The notes under the pieces: generated by a model
Seen by the model: the letters and a program-made list of their open reading frames with translations, nothing else
What the model was told of the DNA's origin: nothing
The model's database searches: none
Source: Sphingomonadales bacterium
GTDB lineage: Bacteria; Pseudomonadota; Alphaproteobacteria; Sphingomonadales; Sphingomonadaceae
DNA length: 10,754 bases
Assembly: GCA_018067055.1 (NCBI GenBank)
Contig: JAGPVK010000060.1
Span: forward strand, 1 to 10,754
Direction of reading: 5' to 3'
Translations under genes and position numbers: made by a program
In this document: positions 6,797 to 10,754 of the stretch, piece after piece
Layout: every line of letters starts with the position of its first letter
Numbering within the stretch: position 1 is the stretch's first letter

Positions 6797-8200
6797 ATGA
6801 TCGATGAGACATTCCAGGAAAAGCTTGCAGAATATTGTAACAAAACCTTTGGCGCGGGTGGTGAACTTGCCGACGTCCAGCGATTATCCGGCGGCGCCAG
6901 CATGGAAAGCTGGGCTTTTTCCTATCGCGGGGAAGACTATGTGCTGCGCCGCCTGCCCTATGGCCTGTCACCCGACGATGACGGGTTGCGCGGCGTTCCG
7001 CTCGCTACCCAGGCTGATGTCATTGATCTGGCACGCAGTGCCGGCGTCACCGCTCCGGAGGTTCGCGGTCGGCTAGAACCTGATGATGGCCTCGGCGATG
7101 GCTTCATCATGACCAAGGCAGAGGGTGAAACCCTGCCCCACAAGATTCTCGGTAATCCGGAATATGCGGCAGCCGAGAGCCGGTTGACGGCCCAATGCGC
7201 CCGGGAACTGGCTGCCATTCACCAGATCAAGATGAATCCCCTGCTGCAGTCACTGGAATATTTTTCACCGGCGGAACTGATCCGGGTGCAGAAGGAAAAA
7301 TATCACGAAATTGGCGGCCAGATTCCGATCTACGAATTTGCCTTTCACTGGCTTGAGCAGAATGCACCCGATGCCAGCGACCAATATCTGGTGCACGGCG
7401 ATTTCCGGATGGGCAATCTGATGATCGACGGGCAAGGCCTGTCGGCGGTACTCGACTGGGAACTGGTCCGGCTTGGCGATCCGGTGCAGGACCTTGCCTA
7501 TCTGTGCACGCCGAGCTGGCGATTTGGCCATTACGAGAAGGAAGCGGGCGGCTTCGACAGCGCCGAATCCTTCCTCGCAGCCTATGCCGATGCCAGTGGC
7601 GCGGAAGTCGATCCGGACCGGTTTCGCTTCTGGCTGGTCTATTCCACCCTGTGGTGGGGTGTCGCCTGCATGGTGATGGGACAGATCTGGCGCAGCCATG
7701 GTGACCGCTCGCTGGAACGGACGGTGATCGGTCGCCGGGTATCCGAGGTCGAGATAGATCTGGCACTGCTGTTCGAAGAAATCATGCCCGATGCCTTGTC
7801 GACGTCGCTCGACTGGTCGGTTACCGATCAGCAGAACGTGACCGGCGAGACCAGCTATGGCGAACTGCTGATGGCGCTGGACGAATGGAACGCAAAGCAG
7901 GTGCTGCCTGGCCTGAAAGGGCATGACAAGTTCCAGTCACGAGTCGCTGGCAATGCCCTTGGCATCGCGCGTCGCCAGGCGGAATGGGGATCCGGTTACC
8001 GCGATGCCGCCGGGGCCAGACTCGCCGCTATCGGTTATGATCATCGACAGCTTTGCCAGGGCCTTTCACAAGGTGACATCGAGATTACAAATTCGGCTGT
8101 TTGGGACCATTTGCGCCTGTCCGCGCTGGAACGACTGTCGATCGACCAACCCAAATATGCCGGCCTGAAGGTCGCGCTCAACAAATGGAGTCCATCATGA
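6797..8200 (+). CDS. APH-fold phosphotransferase fused to a DUF6285-like domain (candidate acyl-CoA hydroxyl kinase)
   Basis: This 467-residue protein has two parts. Residues 1-335 form an APH/ACAD10-11-type kinase. It has a glycine-containing loop LSGGASMES (30-38) and YVLRRLP (48-54), where an Arg stands near the usual Lys position. The catalytic loop VHGDFRMGN (199-207) contains Asp202 and Asn207, and the metal-binding VLDWELVRLGDP (218-229) contains Asp220. Residues about 350-465 resemble DUF6285: LPGLKGHDKFQSRVAGNALGI (370-390), then the tail HLRLSALERLSIDQPKY (438-454). In the known levulinate pathway, separate LvaA (kinase) and LvaB subunits phosphorylate 4-hydroxyacyl-CoA; here the equivalents seem fused. 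An in-frame TAA at 6785 fixes the start at 6797 or later, and no clear Shine-Dalgarno is visible, so the mRNA may be leaderless. Its stop overlaps the next start. The family is secure; the substrate is inferred. Simple aminoglycoside resistance is unlikely. Confidence 0.85.
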   Translation: MIDETFQEKLAEYCNKTFGAGGELADVQRLSGGASMESWAFSYRGEDYVLRRLPYGLSPDDDGLRGVPLATQADVIDLARSAGVTAPEVRGRLEPDDGLGDGFIMTKAEGETLPHKILGNPEYAAAESRLTAQCARELAAIHQIKMNPLLQSLEYFSPAELIRVQKEKYHEIGGQIPIYEFAFHWLEQNAPDASDQYLVHGDFRMGNLMIDGQGLSAVLDWELVRLGDPVQDLAYLCTPSWRFGHYEKEAGGFDSAESFLAAYADASGAEVDPDRFRFWLVYSTLWWGVACMVMGQIWRSHGDRSLERTVIGRRVSEVEIDLALLFEEIMPDALSTSLDWSVTDQQNVTGETSYGELLMALDEWNAKQVLPGLKGHDKFQSRVAGNALGIARRQAEWGSGYRDAAGARLAAIGYDHRQLCQGLSQGDIEITNSAVWDHLRLSALERLSIDQPKYAGLKVALNKWSPS

Positions 8201-9474
8201 CCAATTTTGAAATCCCGCAGGACATCGAAGACTATCTGGACGTGTTGGATGCGTTCATCGAGGCCGAGATCAAGCCGTTGGAGCAGCGCGATGACAATAT
8301 CCGTTTCTTTGACCATCGCCGGGAAGACGCGCGGACCAATTGGGAAAATCAGGGCCTGCCGACCGAGGAATGGGAAGCATTGCTGGTGGAAATGCGGCAG
8401 ATCGCCGATGCTGCCGGCCATTATCGCTATGCTTTGCCGGAGGAATTTGGCGGCCAGAACGGCACCAATCTCGGCATGGCGCGGATCCGCGAACATCTGG
8501 CGCACAAGGGTCTGGGACTGCACAACGACCTGCAGAATGAAAATTCGATCGTCGGCAATCTGGTCCAGCCGCTGATGCTGCGCGACTTTGGCACCGAGCA
8601 GCAAAAGCGCGATTATATTCCGGCGATGCTGGCGGGCAAGATGGGCTGGTGTTTCGGTCTGACGGAAGAGCATCATGGCTCGGACGCCACCTGGATGGAC
8701 ACGACCGCTGTGCCGGAAACCCGTGACGGGGTCGATGGCTGGCTGATCAACGGCAACAAGATGTGGACCACCGGACTGCACAAGGCCTCGCATGTGATGA
8801 CCTTTGCCCGGCACAGCGGCAAGGATGGCGATGCGCGCGGTATCGGCTGTTTCATCGTGCCGGTGGATGCCGAGGGCTTTGAAGTCGGCGAATATATGTG
8901 GACATTCAATATGCCCACCGATCATCCGAAATGTTCCTATACCAATGTCTGGATTCCGGCCGACGCGGTGCTCGGCGATCTCGACATGGGGCTCGCCTGC
9001 GCGCAGCATTTTGTCCATGAAAACCGCATCCGGCAGGCGGCCTCATCCTTGGGCGCTGCGCAATATTGTATTGATGAATCGGTCAGATATGCCGGCGAAC
9101 GCAAACCGTTCGGCAAGCCCTTGTCGGTCAATCAGGGCATTCAGTTTCCTTTGGTGGAATTGCACACCGAGGCGGCGATGCTGCGCCAGCTGATCTACGC
9201 CACCGCCGCCAAGATGGACACCATGCCCAAGCCCGATGTTGCCAAATATCTCTCCGCCCAGGTTTCGATGTGCAACTATCGCGCGAACCGGCTGTGCTGC
9301 GATGCCGCCGACCGGGCGATGCAGGTCCATGGCGGCATGGGCTATTCGCGCCACAAGCCGTTCGAGCATATCTACCGGCATCACCGCCGCTACCGGATTA
9401 CCGAGGGCGCAGAAGAAATCCAGATGCGCAAGATCGGTGGCGACATGTTCGGGTTTCTAGGACGAAAGAAATAG
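8197..9474 (+). CDS. Acyl-CoA dehydrogenase family protein (possible LvaC/ACAD11-like phosphate eliminase)
   Basis: This 425-residue FAD enzyme overlaps the kinase by ATGA, with GGAG at 8187-8190, indicating coupled translation. The flavin-binding stretch CFGLTEEHHGSDATW (152-166) and LINGNKMWTTG (183-193) match the ACAD middle domain. ERKPFGKPLSVNQGIQ (301-316) and QVHGGMGYSR (376-385) match the C-terminal helical domain. ITEGAEEIQ (401-409) places Glu403 where medium-chain acyl-CoA dehydrogenases have the catalytic base in YEGT. Ordinary members oxidise acyl-CoA to enoyl-CoA. The close pairing with an APH kinase suggests instead the LvaC/ACAD10-11 role of eliminating phosphate from 4-phosphoacyl-CoA and isomerising the chain. 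An upstream in-frame ATG at 8185 would add four residues (MESI) and is less likely. The family call is firm; the reaction is inferred from context. Confidence 0.9.
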   Translation: MTNFEIPQDIEDYLDVLDAFIEAEIKPLEQRDDNIRFFDHRREDARTNWENQGLPTEEWEALLVEMRQIADAAGHYRYALPEEFGGQNGTNLGMARIREHLAHKGLGLHNDLQNENSIVGNLVQPLMLRDFGTEQQKRDYIPAMLAGKMGWCFGLTEEHHGSDATWMDTTAVPETRDGVDGWLINGNKMWTTGLHKASHVMTFARHSGKDGDARGIGCFIVPVDAEGFEVGEYMWTFNMPTDHPKCSYTNVWIPADAVLGDLDMGLACAQHFVHENRIRQAASSLGAAQYCIDESVRYAGERKPFGKPLSVNQGIQFPLVELHTEAAMLRQLIYATAAKMDTMPKPDVAKYLSAQVSMCNYRANRLCCDAADRAMQVHGGMGYSRHKPFEHIYRHHRRYRITEGAEEIQMRKIGGDMFGFLGRKK

Positions 9475-9553
9475 TAGCAATCTGATATTCTATCGTTACA
9501 TTGATTTGGCAATACTTGTTTAGAGTCTGTCAGTAAATCAGGTAGTTGAGACG

Positions 9554-10654
9554 ATGCAAGAAGAGTTGATCGATCGTATCTATGAATGTTCTGTTGTGCC
9601 GGAGCTCTGGCCCGATGTGCTCGACGAACTGGCTAAGTTAACCGACTCCATCGGTGGCATGCTGTTTTCTGCCCGCAAGGCAGTCAACTGGACCGCCACG
9701 GAAAGTGTGTTCGACGCATTTGATACCTATGTCAAAGATGGCTGGTTTGAAAAATGCCCCCGCCGGACCTGCATGATGGGCAAATCCGAACCTACATTCT
9801 TTGTCGAGCAGGATTTCTTCAGCGAAGAGGAACTCGCCAATAATCCTTTTTATCGGGATTTCTTTCATCCAAGGAATCTCGGCTGGTCGGCGGGAACGCT
9901 TCTGCAAATGCCAACGGGAGACAATATCGTCTTCAGCATCGAACGCCATCTCGAACAGGGGCCAATAGAGCGCAATCATGTCGACCGGCTGAACGAACTG
10001 CGTCCGCATCTGTTGCGCAGTGCGTTCGTATCGACCAGACTCGGCCTGCAACGCGCGCAAGGGGCCAGCGAAACCCTTTCCAAGTTCGGCATGCCAGCGC
10101 TCGTGCTGGACGCCCAGGGCAAGTTTGTCGAAGCCAATGAACGGGCGCAATCCATCTCCGACCACGTGAAATTCAACGACGTTGGTCGGCATGTGTCATT
10201 TTCAGATCGGCGTGCCGGGGCTTTCCTGACCAGCGCACTGGAAACGCTGGACAGGGTTGTCTCCACAGACAGTCTTTCCTTCCCGGTCCGCAACCAGGAT
10301 GGCAACGCGATATTCGTCGGCCATGTGATGCCGATAAAGCTGGCTGCCCATGATATTTTTGCCAATAGCTATGCATTGCTGTTCTTTACACCGCTCGATC
10401 AAAATCGGCCACCGTCGACCGCGTTGATGAGAAGCCTGTTCGACATGACGATGGCGGAAACCCGAATTGCCAAAGGCCTGATGAAAGGCCAGACGCTGAA
10501 GGAGATCGCAGCAGACGGCAGCGTATCCATCGCCACGGTCCGATCGCAATTCAGCAGTGTACTCGAAAAAACAGGCTGTAGCCGCCAGGCCGAGCTGGTT
10601 GGCTTGCTGGCCAATATTGCGCTTGGTCAAAGCGAACAGCCCCAGAAAAACTAG
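9554..10654 (+). CDS. LuxR-type helix-turn-helix transcriptional regulator
   Basis: The C-terminal region (about 294-352) is a GerE/LuxR HTH. It has MTMAETRIAKGLMKGQTLKEIA, a recognition helix around SIATVRSQFSSVLEKTG, and the closing SRQAELVGLL. Residues about 178-280 look PAS-like, starting FGMPALVLDAQGKFVEANERA. The N-terminal 1-170 is a conserved-looking input region without a name I can give; it is not a clear acyl-homoserine-lactone domain or a response-regulator receiver. The 366-residue length is typical of sphingomonad LuxR proteins of this sort. The ATG at 9554 has only a weak ribosome binding site. It lies 79 bases after the dehydrogenase on the same strand, with no terminator seen between, so it could be co-transcribed with and regulate that operon. 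Its target and ligand are unknown. Confidence 0.88.
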   Translation: MQEELIDRIYECSVVPELWPDVLDELAKLTDSIGGMLFSARKAVNWTATESVFDAFDTYVKDGWFEKCPRRTCMMGKSEPTFFVEQDFFSEEELANNPFYRDFFHPRNLGWSAGTLLQMPTGDNIVFSIERHLEQGPIERNHVDRLNELRPHLLRSAFVSTRLGLQRAQGASETLSKFGMPALVLDAQGKFVEANERAQSISDHVKFNDVGRHVSFSDRRAGAFLTSALETLDRVVSTDSLSFPVRNQDGNAIFVGHVMPIKLAAHDIFANSYALLFFTPLDQNRPPSTALMRSLFDMTMAETRIAKGLMKGQTLKEIAADGSVSIATVRSQFSSVLEKTGCSRQAELVGLLANIALGQSEQPQKN

Positions 10655-10727
10655 ACAACTGCCGGAGGCGTGAAGGCAAGCGCTCACTGCGGAAACTGCT
10701 TTCAGATTTTCAAGAAAATTACCGGCT

Positions 10728-10745
10728 ATCATTCATTTGAATGAT
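10728..10745. promoter_or_regulatory. 18-bp dyad in the non-coding tail
   Basis: ATCATTCA-TT-TGAATGAT is a perfect inverted repeat with 8-base arms, about 75 bases beyond the LuxR-type stop. No poly-T tract follows on the + strand, so an intrinsic terminator is unlikely. An operator for a gene just beyond the window, or for a regulator nearby, is the better guess. Its sequence differs from the dyad at 6771-6788, so the two are probably bound by different proteins. Confidence 0.4.
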
Positions 10746-10754
10746 GAAACGCCT

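Noticed and set aside
6797..8200. Reading the APH-fold protein as an aminoglycoside resistance gene
   Set aside because: Coupling to an acyl-CoA dehydrogenase, the ACAD10/11-like motifs and the C-terminal DUF6285-like domain point to acyl-CoA metabolism.
8041..9018. Long - strand open frame opposite the kinase/dehydrogenase junction
   Set aside because: Antisense shadow produced by codon bias; no domain is recognisable and the + strand genes are clearly real.

Overview
The window looks like chromosome from an alphaproteobacterium, most likely a sphingomonad (Sphingopyxis/Sphingorhabdus-like). This is inferred from protein style, moderate GC, and the compact fabD-fabG-acpP-fabF-mltG order. 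No rRNA, tRNA, insertion sequence, CRISPR array or phage gene was seen. Nearly all of the sequence is coding, with eight confidently identified proteins plus one regulator whose input is unknown.

Layout. (1) 1-974: a short upstream region and, on the + strand, an orphan ParA/MinD-type ATPase with a TTG start. There is no ParB beside it. (2) 1028-6678, all on the - strand: transcription runs from high to low coordinates through fabD, fabG, acpP, fabF and mltG, then a DUF389 (TIGR00341-type) membrane protein. This is the core type II fatty acid synthesis cluster joined to the MltG transglycosylase that ends peptidoglycan strands. acpP has its own good-looking promoter (about 4871-4899). A terminator-like hairpin lies between acpP and fabF (4484-4528), which would allow much more ACP than FabF/MltG from one locus. 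(3) 6679-6796: a 118-bp divergent control region holding an 18-bp dyad (6771-6788) that abuts the start of the + strand operon. (4) 6797-9474, + strand: a two-gene operon with an ATGA overlap. It encodes an aminoglycoside-phosphotransferase-fold kinase with a fused C-terminal DUF6285-like domain, then an acyl-CoA dehydrogenase family protein. (5) 9554-10654, + strand: a LuxR-type HTH regulator. (6) 10655-10754: non-coding tail with a second perfect 18-bp dyad at 10728-10745.

How the genes may work together. The left arm builds fatty acids and tunes the cell wall. The right arm most resembles the kinase plus acyl-CoA dehydrogenase logic of levulinate catabolism (LvaAB + LvaC) and of the mammalian fusion proteins ACAD10/ACAD11. 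In those systems the hydroxyl of a 4-hydroxyacyl-CoA is phosphorylated and the phosphate then eliminated, so the chain can enter beta-oxidation. Here the LvaA-like kinase and an LvaB-like domain appear fused into one 467-residue protein. That fusion, placed back-to-back with fatty acid synthesis and followed by its own regulator, is the most interesting part of the window. The substrate is not known from sequence.
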